Below are positions 42,996 through 52,715 of a stretch of 64,000 bases of DNA, piece after piece (position 1 is the first letter of the stretch; every line of letters starts with the position of its first letter). The notes beneath the pieces are model-generated. The model ran no database searches. It was not told the origin of the DNA and saw only the letters and a list, made by a program, of their open reading frames with translations. The translations under genes and the position numbers were made by a program. The stretch comes from Bradyrhizobium betae (lineage in GTDB: Bacteria; Pseudomonadota; Alphaproteobacteria; Rhizobiales; Xanthobacteraceae). The DNA is taken from assembly GCF_004123905.1 (NCBI RefSeq), contig NZ_MZXW01000007.1, positions 1 through 64,000 on the forward strand, written 5' to 3'.

Positions 42996-43318
42996 CGCCA
43001 ACTCCATCACGACGAGCTTCACCCGCGCCGCAAGCGCCGGAGCGGGCCTGCCCGACATTGGCGGCCGCTAGGCCCGAACCGTCGACCGCTCCTGTCGCGA
43101 TCCTTCGCCGCGCCGGCTCGGCTTGTCATTCAGACCGCTTTTGAAGGCGCACAGGCACCACGGTGTCGTGAGATCACCATTCATGGCGCTCTCCCGATTT
43201 TGGCGCGCGTACGGTGATGCGCGCCTTTGCCCTGATGTAGGAAGCAAGACGCAAAAAAAACAGATGCGAAACTCCGCAACAGGCGTCGCCATGCTTCTCG
43301 TTCTGCTATAGTTCAATC
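42996..43318. other. Intergenic region upstream of the UPF0182 gene
   Basis: A run of eight A bases and a TATAGT element about ten bases upstream of the ATG at 43319 are the notable features; the TATAGT would place a start site very close to the ATG. Short reading frames on both strands lack coding character. Confidence 0.4.
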
Positions 43319-46099
43319 ATGACGATCGGGATTACCGGGCCCGAACGGAAGGCACCAAGGCGAAACGCCGCCGTGGTCGGGCTGATTGCGACTGCCATCT
43401 TCGCCGCAATTTGCCTGGTCCTGCTCGCGCTCGTCAGCGACTTCCTGGTCGACTGGATGTGGTTCTCAGCGATCGGTTATCGGCAGGTTTTCTGGACGAC
43501 GATCGTCGCGAAAGCCGGAATCTTTTTCGTCGTCTTCGCGGCAACTGCCGTCATCGTGTGGACCAACGCACGGCTCGCTCTTCACGTTGTCCGACGGCAA
43601 CGGGTCCGGTTTCCCGCCGGTTTCGACTGGAAGTTCGCGACCACTACGCCGACGCCCGATCTGTTTGAATTCATGCGCGACCGATTGCCGTGGTCCCTCA
43701 CCATCGCCGGCAGCACCGGACTCGTCGCCCTCCTTGTCGCCCTGGGGGAGGTCAGCAACTGGAGCGTCCTTCTGCAATTCCTGTATCACCTGCCATACGG
43801 CGCGAACGATCCACTGTACGATAGGGATATTGGTTTCTATCTGTTTTCCCTGCCGGCCTATATCGCCATAAAGAATTGGGCTTTGCTCACGCTGTTCGTG
43901 AGCGCGCTGTTCGCAGCAATGATTTATTGGGTGCATGACGACATCGGATACCAGGCCCAGCGATGGTCGATCTCGCCGACAGCAATTGCCCACGGCTCAG
44001 CGCTGCTCGGCTGCTTCCTTGCCGTGAAGGCCTGGTCCTTCTATCTCGACCGCTACTTGCTGCTCTACGGAGACAATGATGTTGTGGTCGGGGCAAGTTA
44101 TACCGACGTCCATGTGGAGCTACCCATCCTCTGGTTGCTGATCGGGCTTGCGGTCGTCGCGGCATTGGCCGCGTGGGCGAACCTGTGGGCGCGCACCTAC
44201 CAGCTCCCCACCGCCGCGATGTTGCTGGTCTTCGGAGGCGCATTCCTGTTGTCCGGCGTGGTCCCGACGTTGTTTCAGCGATTTTATGTCAAGCCGAACG
44301 AGCTGGAGTTGGAGCGGCCCTACATCGAACGCAGCATCCGCCTGACCCGGGAAGCCTACAAGCTCGACCGGATCGCGGCGAAGCCATTTCCGGCTGAACA
44401 GAACCTCACGCCCAGGACACTCGAAGCCAACAAGGCGACCATCGAGAACATAAGACTGTGGGACTGGCAGCCACTGGCGGATACCTACGCCCAACTGCAG
44501 GAGATACGCACCTACTACAAACTGCGCGACCTGGATGTGGATCGCTATTGGTTTGGCGGGACCTATCAAAGCGTGATGCTCTCGGCGCGCGAGCTCAAAT
44601 CCTCGCTGCTGCCACCTAACGCACAGACGTGGGTCAACCTCCATGTCCTGTTCACCCACGGCAATGGCGCGGTGATGAGCCCGGTAACGCAAAAGAGCGC
44701 CGAAGGGCTCCCGCTGCTTTATTTGCGGGATATTCCTCCCGTTGCCGACGGCGGCCCCGAAATCCGCGAACCGCGCATCTACTATGGACAGGAGAAAAGC
44801 GAGTACGTCATCGTCAAGGGAGCCACGCCGGAATTCGACTATCCGAAGAGGAACGAAAACGTCTACGCGGCCTATGATGGCGCCGGTGGCATCCCCCTGC
44901 GGGGGATGGTGCGGAAAATCATACTCGCCCACCACTTCAACGACGTGAACCTGCTTCTCTCGAGCTACATCACCGACGACAGTCGAATAATGATCCGGCG
45001 CAACATCCAGGAACGGGTACGCACAATCGCCCCGTTCCTTAGACTCGATCATGACCCCTATCTGGTTGTCAGCGAGGGACGAATGTTCTGGATGCAGGAC
45101 GCCTATACGACCAGCGACTATTTTCCCTCTGCGCAGGCTGCGCCCGGCCTCAGTCTCAACTATATCCGCAATTCAGTGAAGGTTGTCATCGACGCCTATA
45201 ACGGCGGCGTCGACTTTTATCTGATGGATCAGGTGGACCCTATCGCTGCCACCTACCGGCGTATCTTTCCGGGATTGTTCAAGCCGTTCGCGGTCATGCC
45301 GTCCGATTTGCAGAAGCACATTCGCTATCCTGAGGACCTCTTCCTGATTCAGGCGCAGCTTTACCAGACCTATCACATGGCCGCCGCCGACGTTTTTTAT
45401 AATCGGGAGGATCTCTGGCAGTTTCCGCGCCAGCCGGTCAGCGACGGCGGCATCGCCCCGATGGTCCCTTACTACATCGTCATGCGACTGCCCGGAGAAA
45501 CGCAGGCGGAGTTCTTTATCATGATCCCCATGGTACCAAGCCGCCGCGATAACATGATCGCTTGGCTGGCCGCGCGCTGCGACGCCCCCGACTATGGCAA
45601 GCTGATCGTCTACGAGTTTCCCAAGGAGAAGCTGGTCTACGGACCGTTCCAGATCGAGGCGCGCATTCACCAGAACACCGAGATCTCCCAGCAACTATCG
45701 CTATGGAATCAGATGGGCTCGCGGGTGATCCGCGGCACCTTGCTCGTGATCCCAATCGAGAACTCGATCCTTTATATATCGCCTCTGTATCTGCGAGCGG
45801 AGCAGGGACACTTGCCGGAGCTCAAGCGCGTGATCGCGGCCTACGGCGAGCATGTTGTCATGAAAGAGACGCTTGCCGAGGCCTTGTCTGCGCTTTTCGT
45901 AGAAGCGAACGCGTCGCCGAGTGCTGCAACTGAAACGCCACCTGCGCGTCCGGGGGAAAATAGGGCGCAGGAGGCGCTCGATCGCTACAACCGGGCTATG
46001 GAGCTGTTGCGGTCTGGGGATTGGGCAGGCTTCGGCAAGCAGATCGACGCCATGCGTGGTGATTTGGAGAAAATGAGCCGGGAATCGGCCGGGCACTAA
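43319..46099 (+). CDS. UPF0182 family large membrane protein
   Basis: The 926-residue protein has about seven hydrophobic helices in the first 330 residues (starting with VVGLIATAIFAAICLVLLAL and FWTTIVAKAGIFFVVFAATA) and a large hydrophilic C-terminal domain. The conserved stretch PLYDRDIGFYLFSLP in the membrane part and FWMQDAYTTSDYFPSAQ and DPIAATYRRIFPGLFKP in the soluble part mark the UPF0182 family. The family's function is unknown. Base composition is lower in GC than the neighbouring genes by eye, and third positions are less biased, which may mean recent transfer. The C-terminal end is Glu/Arg-rich. Confidence 0.9.
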   Translation: MTIGITGPERKAPRRNAAVVGLIATAIFAAICLVLLALVSDFLVDWMWFSAIGYRQVFWTTIVAKAGIFFVVFAATAVIVWTNARLALHVVRRQRVRFPAGFDWKFATTTPTPDLFEFMRDRLPWSLTIAGSTGLVALLVALGEVSNWSVLLQFLYHLPYGANDPLYDRDIGFYLFSLPAYIAIKNWALLTLFVSALFAAMIYWVHDDIGYQAQRWSISPTAIAHGSALLGCFLAVKAWSFYLDRYLLLYGDNDVVVGASYTDVHVELPILWLLIGLAVVAALAAWANLWARTYQLPTAAMLLVFGGAFLLSGVVPTLFQRFYVKPNELELERPYIERSIRLTREAYKLDRIAAKPFPAEQNLTPRTLEANKATIENIRLWDWQPLADTYAQLQEIRTYYKLRDLDVDRYWFGGTYQSVMLSARELKSSLLPPNAQTWVNLHVLFTHGNGAVMSPVTQKSAEGLPLLYLRDIPPVADGGPEIREPRIYYGQEKSEYVIVKGATPEFDYPKRNENVYAAYDGAGGIPLRGMVRKIILAHHFNDVNLLLSSYITDDSRIMIRRNIQERVRTIAPFLRLDHDPYLVVSEGRMFWMQDAYTTSDYFPSAQAAPGLSLNYIRNSVKVVIDAYNGGVDFYLMDQVDPIAATYRRIFPGLFKPFAVMPSDLQKHIRYPEDLFLIQAQLYQTYHMAAADVFYNREDLWQFPRQPVSDGGIAPMVPYYIVMRLPGETQAEFFIMIPMVPSRRDNMIAWLAARCDAPDYGKLIVYEFPKEKLVYGPFQIEARIHQNTEISQQLSLWNQMGSRVIRGTLLVIPIENSILYISPLYLRAEQGHLPELKRVIAAYGEHVVMKETLAEALSALFVEANASPSAATETPPARPGENRAQEALDRYNRAMELLRSGDWAGFGKQIDAMRGDLEKMSRESAGH

Positions 46100-46598
46100 A
46101 TCCCCGCATACGTTGGCGGCTGTGTTTGTCGGAGGGATGGGAGGCATCCTAGATGAGTTCAACATGTTTAGGAGCTGTCAGCCCCAGGCGTGCTTGTTGC
46201 CCCCTGGCTTCAACTGGTGGAGGCGCACTAGAAATCCTAAGAAAAAACCTCAGCTTCAATCTGACGTCGGCGGTAACCTCGACTATGTCGGCTTGTTTCA
46301 CGACCGATTGCAAGTGTCTGTCCGTGAGCTGAGGTATCAGAAACGTGACCTTCAACCTGTTGATACATACGCGAGAATGTGGATTGGGAGTGAACCGGTC
46401 GCGCACGTTGGATCTGGCAAAATTGAGCATGATAAGGCTACCTTGTATGAAGATGAGGAGATAGCCGACACGATGACGCTGAAGATAAGCCGGGCGAAGT
46501 CGAGTCGTTCTAGGTCTCCGAATCGGAGATAGAGTTGCGCGAATTGCAATGCGAGGTGCGGCAAGCCTTCGCGCTTGAGTTCAATGCCCTGCCGTCCG
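46100..46598. other. Low-GC stretch without a confident gene
   Basis: This region between the UPF0182 gene and the ureidoglycine aminohydrolase gene is visibly lower in GC. An ORF on the plus strand (46113-46532) and others on the minus strand (46149-46430 and 46352-46711) overlap one another, have weak starts and no motif. It could hold a decayed gene. I assign no function. Confidence 0.45.
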
Positions 46599-47393
46599 TC
46601 AGAGCGCAACATCCCGGTTGACGTTCTTGTACAAGAGATAGACCGACTGGCTCGAACCGGTGGGATAGAACTGCTGCGGGCAGAACGATCCCATCCAGAT
46701 GAAGTCATCAACCCAGATTTCGTGCCAGCTATCGCCGAGATAATACAAGCCTTGCCCCTCCAGCATGAGCAACCCGTGCTCCATGATGTGGGTCTCGACG
46801 GCTGGAAAACAGACGCCGGGCTGGAAGAACATCAGGTTCATCTCAAAATCGAATCGCAGATCGCCCATGGGCAGCAGGTGCTTGAAGCCGCGCCCCTGCA
46901 GTCCGGTATGGTTCGTCACCGGCATCGATTGCTGTTGAGCGATGATTGACGGCGGTGTCGCGATGCCCTCAGCCGCCTCGTAACGCTTCTTGAGCGCGAT
47001 GACGCGGGCGGGCGCGGTGGAATTGCAGTGCATCGTGAAAGACGTGCCCGGCGGAACATAGGCAAAGCCGCCCTCTGTCAGCGAGGTCGCTTCGGCACCC
47101 ACGCGGATGTCGACAGCGCCCGTCACGACGTAGAAGAAATGCTGAAGGTCCACGCAGATCGGCCGGGCCGTGCCGCCCGAGGGCTCGATCTCCAGCATGA
47201 ACTGGGCAAACTCGGCGCCGAGCGGCGGCGCCGCCAGAAAGCGCACGGTTGTTGACGACCACGCCGGCAGCCGGCTCTTCAAGACGCCTTCCGGCGGGAT
47301 GAACGCGAAATTGCGGCCGACGACGGCGCGGCTGTGGCCGATCGCGCCGGGACGAACGATTCCGGGTTGGGCAGGCAGGTCGGTGGGGTGCAT
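46599..47393 (-). CDS. (S)-ureidoglycine aminohydrolase-like bicupin
   Basis: The 264-residue protein has two cupin folds. The C-terminal half carries the signature VETHIMEHGLLMLEGQGLYY, followed by FIWMGSFCPQQFYPTG, as in AllE/UGHY, which converts (S)-ureidoglycine to (S)-ureidoglycolate and ammonia in purine degradation. The N-terminal cupin has the weaker FYVVTGAVDIRVG pattern. The ATG starts MHPTDLPAQPG. No other allantoin genes are in this window, so it stands alone or belongs to a split pathway. A related bicupin role remains possible. Confidence 0.85.
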   Translation of the reverse strand: MHPTDLPAQPGIVRPGAIGHSRAVVGRNFAFIPPEGVLKSRLPAWSSTTVRFLAAPPLGAEFAQFMLEIEPSGGTARPICVDLQHFFYVVTGAVDIRVGAEATSLTEGGFAYVPPGTSFTMHCNSTAPARVIALKKRYEAAEGIATPPSIIAQQQSMPVTNHTGLQGRGFKHLLPMGDLRFDFEMNLMFFQPGVCFPAVETHIMEHGLLMLEGQGLYYLGDSWHEIWVDDFIWMGSFCPQQFYPTGSSQSVYLLYKNVNRDVAL

Positions 47394-47675
47394 CTGAGAG
47401 TCCCTTGTCAACATGCGTAGCCGCGAAGCGCCGGCGGAAGACCGGGGCGACGCGGGCGAGTGGTTCTGTTCATACCGGCTTCTTCAATTTGATCAATGAG
47501 AGCGTGGCGTATCGCAATTGCGGCTGGCCGCCGTGCGACGATCTCACCTCACAACGGCTTGAAGCGCGCCTGTACGGCCTATCAGCGCAAAGTTGACCGG
47601 GCCAAACTAGGAACCTTCACCGCGAGCACCGAGTTGGCCGGGTCGGGCAGGGCGAAAAACCACACGAGGCCGACC

Positions 47676-48128
47676 GTGCAGCAGGACGTGCGCGTGCGCT
47701 CCACCGCGCAAATCGCGGGCCATCCGATTCATCCGATGCTGGTGCCGATCCCGATCGCGTGCTTCATCGGGGCGCTGCTGACTGACATCGCCTATGTCGT
47801 CAGCGCCGAGATCATGTGGGCGAATTTTTCCGCCTGGCTCCTTGTTGTGGGCGTCATCTTCGGCGTGCTGGCGGCCATCGCCGGCCTGACCGATTTCCTC
47901 GGCAACCGCCTGGTGCGGGCGCAGCCGCCGGCCTGGCCGCATCTGCTTGGCAATGCCGTGGCGCTGATCCTCGCCACCGTCAATGCCTTGATCCACACGC
48001 GCGATGCCTGGACCTCGGTGTGGCCGACCGGGCTCATTCTTTCCGCGATCACCGTGCTGATCCTGCCTGTCACCGGCTGGCTCGGCTGGGCCATGGTGTA
48101 TCGCCACGGTGTGGGAGTTGCGCGATGA
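47676..48128 (+). CDS. DUF2231 membrane protein
   Basis: The 150-residue product begins [20 protein letters not shown] and has four hydrophobic helices: about residues 21-40, 50-75 ([20 protein letters not shown]), 88-105 and 118-140. The N-terminal [17 protein letters not shown] is the DUF2231 signature. Its stop overlaps the start of the next gene (ATGA), so both are translationally coupled. GTG 47676 is chosen; GTG codons at 47688 and 47694 are alternatives. The role is unknown, but the pairing suggests electron transfer or membrane support for the dehydrogenase. Confidence 0.75.
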   Translation: MQQDVRVRSTAQIAGHPIHPMLVPIPIACFIGALLTDIAYVVSAEIMWANFSAWLLVVGVIFGVLAAIAGLTDFLGNRLVRAQPPAWPHLLGNAVALILATVNALIHTRDAWTSVWPTGLILSAITVLILPVTGWLGWAMVYRHGVGVAR

Positions 48129-49459
48129 TGTCCTCAATTGCCCGCGCGCTGTTGTGCACCTCGCTGCTGTGCCTTGCTGGCTGCGATGACGGCAGCGGCG
48201 ATCCCAAGGCGCAGATCGGCGCCAATCCGAAGCTGCCCGACATCCAGCAATATTGGCTGCCGCCGATGCATATCGCACGCATCGTCGGCTGGAATAAGGA
48301 TGAGACGCCGACTGTCGCGCAGGGCTTGCAGGCCAGGGCCTTTGCGACCGGCTTGCAGCATCCGCGTTTCCTCTATGTGCTTCCCAATGGCGACGTGCTG
48401 GTGGTGGAATCCAAGGCGCCGACGGGCGCCGCGATCAAGCGGCCCAAGGAAATCGTGATGGGCTATGTCGAGTCCTGGGCGACCTCCGGCGGCGATACCG
48501 GACCGAGCAACCGCATCACGCTGCTGCGCGACACCAACGGCGACGGCGTGCCGGATGTGCAGAGCGTCTTCCTCGACCATCTCAACTCGCCGTTCGGCGT
48601 CGCGCTGGTCGGCAACGATCTCTACGTCGCCAACACCGACGCGATCGTGAAATATCCGTACACGGAAGGTGACACCAAAATCACCGCGCCGGGTACGGTG
48701 CTGACGCCGCTGCCGGGTGGGCCGATCGACCATCACTGGACCAAGAGCCTGGTCGCGAGCCCCGACGGCTCAAAACTCTATGCCGGCGTCGGCTCCAACA
48801 GCAACATCACCGAGAACGGCATGGAGGCCGAGCACAACCGCGCGGCCATCCTCGAGGTCGACCGTGCCAGCGGCCGCTGGCGCATTTTTGCGAGCGGCCT
48901 GCGCAATCCCAACGGCCTCAGCTTCGAGCCGCAGACCGGCGCGCTGTGGACGGTGGTGAACGAGCGCGACGAGCTCGGCCCGGATCTGGTGCCGGACTAC
49001 ATGACATCCGTGAAGGACGGCGGCTTCTACGGCTGGCCCTACAGCTATTACGGCCAGCATGTCGATCCCCGCGTCAAGCCGGAGCGGCCGGATCTCGTCG
49101 CCAAGGCGATCGTGCCCGATTACGCGCTGAGCTCGCATGTCGCGCCGCTCGGAATGGCTTTCTCCACCGGCACGAGCCTGCCGGGAGCGTATCGTAACGG
49201 CGCCTTCGTCGGCGAGCACGGCAGCTGGAACAGGCAGGTGCTCAATGGCTACAAGGTCGTGTTCGTGCCGTTCAGCAACGGCAAGCCCAGCGGCCCCGCG
49301 CAGGACGTCGTCACGGGTTTCCTCAACAGCGACAATCACGCGCGCGGCCGCCCCGTCGGCGTCGCCATCGACAAGACGGGCGCGCTGCTGGTGGCCGATG
49401 ACAGCGGCAACACGGTGTGGCGTGTGAGCGCCGCGCATCCGCAGCTCACGCAACGATAG
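48125..49459 (+). CDS. L-sorbosone dehydrogenase-like / PQQ propeller lipoprotein
   Basis: The 444-residue protein starts [20 protein letters not shown] with a lipobox, so Cys20 is probably lipidated. The mature part is a six-bladed glucose/sorbosone dehydrogenase-like propeller. Motifs include [91 protein letters not shown] and [20 protein letters not shown]. The family uses PQQ in some members, but cofactor use here is unproven. It is translationally coupled to the DUF2231 gene and may be anchored in the inner or outer membrane. Confidence 0.88.
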   Translation: MMSSIARALLCTSLLCLAGCDDGSGDPKAQIGANPKLPDIQQYWLPPMHIARIVGWNKDETPTVAQGLQARAFATGLQHPRFLYVLPNGDVLVVESKAPTGAAIKRPKEIVMGYVESWATSGGDTGPSNRITLLRDTNGDGVPDVQSVFLDHLNSPFGVALVGNDLYVANTDAIVKYPYTEGDTKITAPGTVLTPLPGGPIDHHWTKSLVASPDGSKLYAGVGSNSNITENGMEAEHNRAAILEVDRASGRWRIFASGLRNPNGLSFEPQTGALWTVVNERDELGPDLVPDYMTSVKDGGFYGWPYSYYGQHVDPRVKPERPDLVAKAIVPDYALSSHVAPLGMAFSTGTSLPGAYRNGAFVGEHGSWNRQVLNGYKVVFVPFSNGKPSGPAQDVVTGFLNSDNHARGRPVGVAIDKTGALLVADDSGNTVWRVSAAHPQLTQR

Positions 49460-49469
49460 GAGTTGAACG

Positions 49470-49673
49470 ATGGGTCTTGCTCAATACGCGATCGTGCCGG
49501 TGCAGGATGAGTGGGGCGTGCTGCATGATGGCGACGTCAAAAGCAGGTACGTGACCAAGGAAGCCGCGTTCGAATCGGCGGTCGCTGCGGCATCACTCGC
49601 GCTGCGCGAAGGACATGAGGTTCACGTCAGCGTGCCCGGTCGGGAAGCGGGCGAGAATGCGCTGGGAAGCTAG
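49470..49673 (+). CDS. Small DUF2188-like protein
   Basis: The 67-residue product (MGLAQYAIVPVQDEWGVLHD...) has strands YAIVPVQDEWGVLHDG and KSRYVTKEAAFESAVAAASL, with a helix, then HEVHVSVPG, a pattern typical of small DUF2188-type domains. An AGGAG ribosome site precedes the ATG by seven bases. It lies ten bases after the propeller gene and may be the last gene of that operon. Function unknown. Confidence 0.75.
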   Translation: MGLAQYAIVPVQDEWGVLHDGDVKSRYVTKEAAFESAVAAASLALREGHEVHVSVPGREAGENALGS

Positions 49674-50243
49674 AGCGCGATGGGGTGAAGTCGAATCGCG
49701 TCGGGCAGGGCTATCGCATGTGACAGCGGAAGGATGCCGGACAAGCTCGGCCTGCATGGTTCGAGACGCCCGCTTTGGCGGGCTCCTCACCATGAGGGTC
49801 TGATATCTCGCCGCAAAACCCGACCTTATCCTGAGGGCCCGCCGTAGGCGGGCGTCTCGAAGGATGGCCGCAAGCGAGCTTCTCGCCACGGCCTTGGCTT
49901 CGTCGCACGATGAGCGTCCCGGACCGCGCGGGTGGCCGAAGCCTCGCGCTATTTCGCACGCACCATCAATCAGTCAATGGCCCGCGACGGCATGTCGAGC
50001 GGGCCCGCGCGCATGATCGCCGCCCCGGCGGTTGGCGTCCGCACACAAATAACATCATGTTAGGTTTATCGCATAACTGGGTAATTGTGTTAGCCCGGCG
50101 AAAGCCTATTGTCGCGACCAATCAGACACCTATCGGCAGCGACAAGCGCGCGGAAGACTCCGCACAGCGCGCGGACAGTGCTGCCCAATTTCTCCAAGAA
50201 GCCCGCTCACGGGACGTCAACACACCAGTGGAGGAATTTTGAG
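49674..50243. other. 570-bp intergenic region with repeats
   Basis: This region holds a short degenerate repeat near 49676-49712, the inverted element at 49755-49866 and an AT-rich segment near 50045-50115 (GTTTATCGCATAACTGGGTA and similar) that probably holds the promoter of the MFS gene at 50244. No coding ORF is convincing. Confidence 0.6.
49755..49866. repeat. Paired palindromic repeat in opposite orientation
   Basis: Two related hairpins face each other. The first contains GAGACGCCCGC-TTT-GGCGGGC between CATGGT and ACCATG arms. The second has GGGCCCGCC-GTA-GGCGGGCGTCTCGAAGGAT with the same TCGAGACGCCCGC core inverted. They match a repeat class I recall as common in Bradyrhizobium intergenic regions. 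Confidence 0.7.
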
Positions 50244-51632
50244 ATGACCGCGATCCGCGACATGAGTCAGTCCAGGAAGGCCGCTGCCAGCGGCTGGATC
50301 GGGTCGGCTCTCGAATATTATGACTTCTTCATCTATGCGACCGCTGCGTCGCTGATCTTCCCGCAAATCTTCTTCCCGTCGGAAAACCCCACCGTCGCAA
50401 TCGTCGCATCGCTGGCGACCTATGGCGTCGGCTATGTGGCTCGTCCCATCGGTGCCTTCGTGCTCGGACATTGGGGCGACACCCATGGCCGCAAGACCGT
50501 TCTCATCGTCTGCATGTTCCTGATGGGCATCTCGACGATGGCAGTCGGTATCCTGCCGACCTATCAGCAGGTCGGCATCCTCGCACCGATTCTGCTCGTT
50601 GTCCTGCGCCTCGTGCAGGGATTTGCCGTGGCCGGCGAGATCTCCGGCGCGAGCTCGATGATCCTGGAGCACGCGCCGTTCGGCCGTCGCGGATTCTATG
50701 CCAGCTTCGCGCTTCAGGGCGTGCAGGCCGGACAAATCCTCGCGGCAGCCATCTTCCTGCCGCTGGCGGCCTATATGCCGACCGAGGCCTTCAACAGTTG
50801 GGGCTGGCGGATTCCGTTCCTGCTCAGCTTCTTCGTCATCGTCGCAGGCTACATCATTCGCCGCGAAGTCGACGAGACCCCTGCCTTTGCGCAAGAGGGC
50901 GAGCGAGGACAAACGCCGCGATCGCCGATCGTTCAGGCCATCAAGCTGAGCTGGCGCGATATGCTCCGGGTCATCTGCATGGCGCTGATGAACGTCATCC
51001 CGGTCGTTGCGACCATCTTCGGGGCGGCCTACGCGGTCCAGCCGGCCTATGGCATCGGCTTTGCCAAGGACGTCTATCTGTGGATCCCGGTGCTTGGAAA
51101 CATGCTGGCAATCTTCGTCATTCCTTTCGTCGGCAATCTCTCCGACAAGGTCGGCCGCAAGCCTCCGATCATCGTGGGCGCACTTCTCTCCGGCGTGCTG
51201 GCCTTCGCCTATCTCTACGCCATCAGCATCAGGAACGTGCCGCTGGCGATCCTCGTGTCGCTCTTGATGTGGGGCGTCGTCTATCAGGGCTACAACGCGA
51301 TCTTCCCGAGCTTTTACCCGGAATTGTTTCCGACCCGCACCCGTGTGTCGGCGATGGCGATTTCGCAGAACATCGGAACGACCATCACCGCGTTGCTTCC
51401 TGCCTTGTTTGCGACCGTGGCGCCTCCCGGCTCGGCCAACATTCCGCTGACGGTGGGGGCGATCGCCTTCGGCATCACGGTGATTGCGGCGCTTGCGGCC
51501 GTCACGGCCCGGGAAACCTATCGGGTCAGCATCGACGATCTCGGCAATCCCGAGGCCGTTCCGATGCCGCGGGCGGATTACGAGCGGCAGCGTGCGGACG
51601 CCGCGAGCGCCGCCGCCGCAGTTCGGGCCTGA
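50244..51632 (+). CDS. MFS transporter, MHS (metabolite:H+ symporter) family
   Basis: The 462-residue inner-membrane protein has about 12 hydrophobic helices and the MHS-type start GWIGSALEYYDFFIYATAAS. The loop 2-3 motif is GHWGDTHGRKTVLIV, and VGNLSDKVGRKPPII is the second-half counterpart. MHS carriers import organic acids such as shikimate, citrate or alpha-ketoglutarate with protons. The ATG 50244 follows GGAGG with correct spacing. It is 122 bases upstream of the first BKACE gene and probably supplies its substrate. Confidence 0.93.
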   Translation: MTAIRDMSQSRKAAASGWIGSALEYYDFFIYATAASLIFPQIFFPSENPTVAIVASLATYGVGYVARPIGAFVLGHWGDTHGRKTVLIVCMFLMGISTMAVGILPTYQQVGILAPILLVVLRLVQGFAVAGEISGASSMILEHAPFGRRGFYASFALQGVQAGQILAAAIFLPLAAYMPTEAFNSWGWRIPFLLSFFVIVAGYIIRREVDETPAFAQEGERGQTPRSPIVQAIKLSWRDMLRVICMALMNVIPVVATIFGAAYAVQPAYGIGFAKDVYLWIPVLGNMLAIFVIPFVGNLSDKVGRKPPIIVGALLSGVLAFAYLYAISIRNVPLAILVSLLMWGVVYQGYNAIFPSFYPELFPTRTRVSAMAISQNIGTTITALLPALFATVAPPGSANIPLTVGAIAFGITVIAALAAVTARETYRVSIDDLGNPEAVPMPRADYERQRADAASAAAAVRA

Positions 51633-51653
51633 CGCCTGTGGCAGCAGGCGATA

Positions 51654-51681
51654 CCGCTGCGAACGATGATGTTCGCAGCGG
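51654..51681 (+). terminator. Hairpin after the MHS transporter gene
   Basis: CCGCTGCGAAC at 51654-51664 pairs exactly with GTTCGCAGCGG at 51671-51681 around six bases. It lies 21 bases after the stop codon. No T tract follows, so it may be a partial terminator or 3'-end stabiliser within an operon. Confidence 0.55.
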
Positions 51682-51754
51682 CAGGCTTCTCCGTATAGAG
51701 TGACTGTCGATTGAAATCTTGTGCGCGTGAGCGCGATCATTATGAGGTTGCAGG

Positions 51755-52582
51755 ATGAACCCCGTCGTCGTTGCTGTCGCAATCACCGGCTCCGTGCCGC
51801 GCAAGAAGGATAATCCCGCAGTCCCCATCCTGCCGTCCGAACAGATCGAATCCACGCACGAGGCCTTCGAGGCCGGTGCCACGCTAGCCCATATCCATGT
51901 TCGCAACGACGACGAGACGCCGTCGTCCGATCCGGAGCGCTTTGCCCTGGTGCAGCAGGGGATCAGGAAACATTGTCCTGACATGATCGTTCAGTTCTCG
52001 ACCGGCGGCCGGGGGCGCGATCCCTCGGCGCGGGGATCATCGCTCTATCTGAAGCCGGACATGGCCTCGCTGTCCACGGGCTCGGTGAACTTTCCGACGA
52101 TTGTCTATGAGAACAGCACCGCTTTGGTCGAGATGCTCGCCACCAGCATGAAGGCGGGCGGTATCCGCCCGGAAATCGAGATCTTCGATCTGTCGCATCT
52201 GCACGGCGCCCGCCGCCTGATCGAGGCGGGGCTGATCGATGCGCAGCCGCACGTGCAGTTCGTCATGGGCGTCAAGAACGCGATGCCGGCGGACGAGCAC
52301 GTCCTCGACATCCTGCTGGCAGAGCTCCGGCGGCTGATTCCGAAAGCGACGTGGACCGCCGCGGGGATTGGACGCCATCAAGCCGAGGTCATGGGCTGGG
52401 CGCTCGCGCGCGGCGCGGACGCGGTTCGCACCGGGCTCGAGGACAATATCAGGGTCGACAAGACGCGTCTTGCGGCCAGCAATGCCGAGCTCGTGAGCAT
52501 CGCCGCCGAGGCCGTCACGCGCCGGGGCCGGCGCGTCGCGACCGCGGCCGAGGCGCGAGCCCTGCTCGGGATCGCGCGGTAG
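51755..52582 (+). CDS. BKACE-family beta-keto acid cleavage enzyme
   Basis: The 275-residue protein starts MNPVVVAVAITGSVPRKKDN and contains the zinc-binding ATLAHIHVRN (His46, His48), the strand PEIEIFDLSHLHGARRLIEA and TGLEDN near the C terminus. BKACE enzymes (formerly DUF849, typified by 3-keto-5-aminohexanoate cleavage enzyme) condense a beta-keto acid with acetyl-CoA, releasing acetoacetate and a new acyl-CoA. The natural substrate is unknown. Conserved GRGRDPS and AAGIGRHQ loops fit the family. It follows the MHS carrier gene and precedes a second MFS gene. Confidence 0.92.
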   Translation: MNPVVVAVAITGSVPRKKDNPAVPILPSEQIESTHEAFEAGATLAHIHVRNDDETPSSDPERFALVQQGIRKHCPDMIVQFSTGGRGRDPSARGSSLYLKPDMASLSTGSVNFPTIVYENSTALVEMLATSMKAGGIRPEIEIFDLSHLHGARRLIEAGLIDAQPHVQFVMGVKNAMPADEHVLDILLAELRRLIPKATWTAAGIGRHQAEVMGWALARGADAVRTGLEDNIRVDKTRLAASNAELVSIAAEAVTRRGRRVATAAEARALLGIAR

Positions 52583-52715
52583 GGCTACTGCCTCCTCCTG
52601 ACATGCTCCCGGCTGCCTTCTGCCATTCGGCGGCCGCGGTTCCCGTGCGGTGAGTCTCCGGCTAAGACTGGCGTCACAGGCGCGATCTGCGCCTGCCGGG
52701 CAGGCGACGTTTGGA

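Noticed and set aside
46113..46532. Plus-strand ORF of 139 codons after the UPF0182 gene
   Set aside because: No ribosome site, no domain, and overlap with equally weak minus-strand ORFs; treated as non-coding or decayed.
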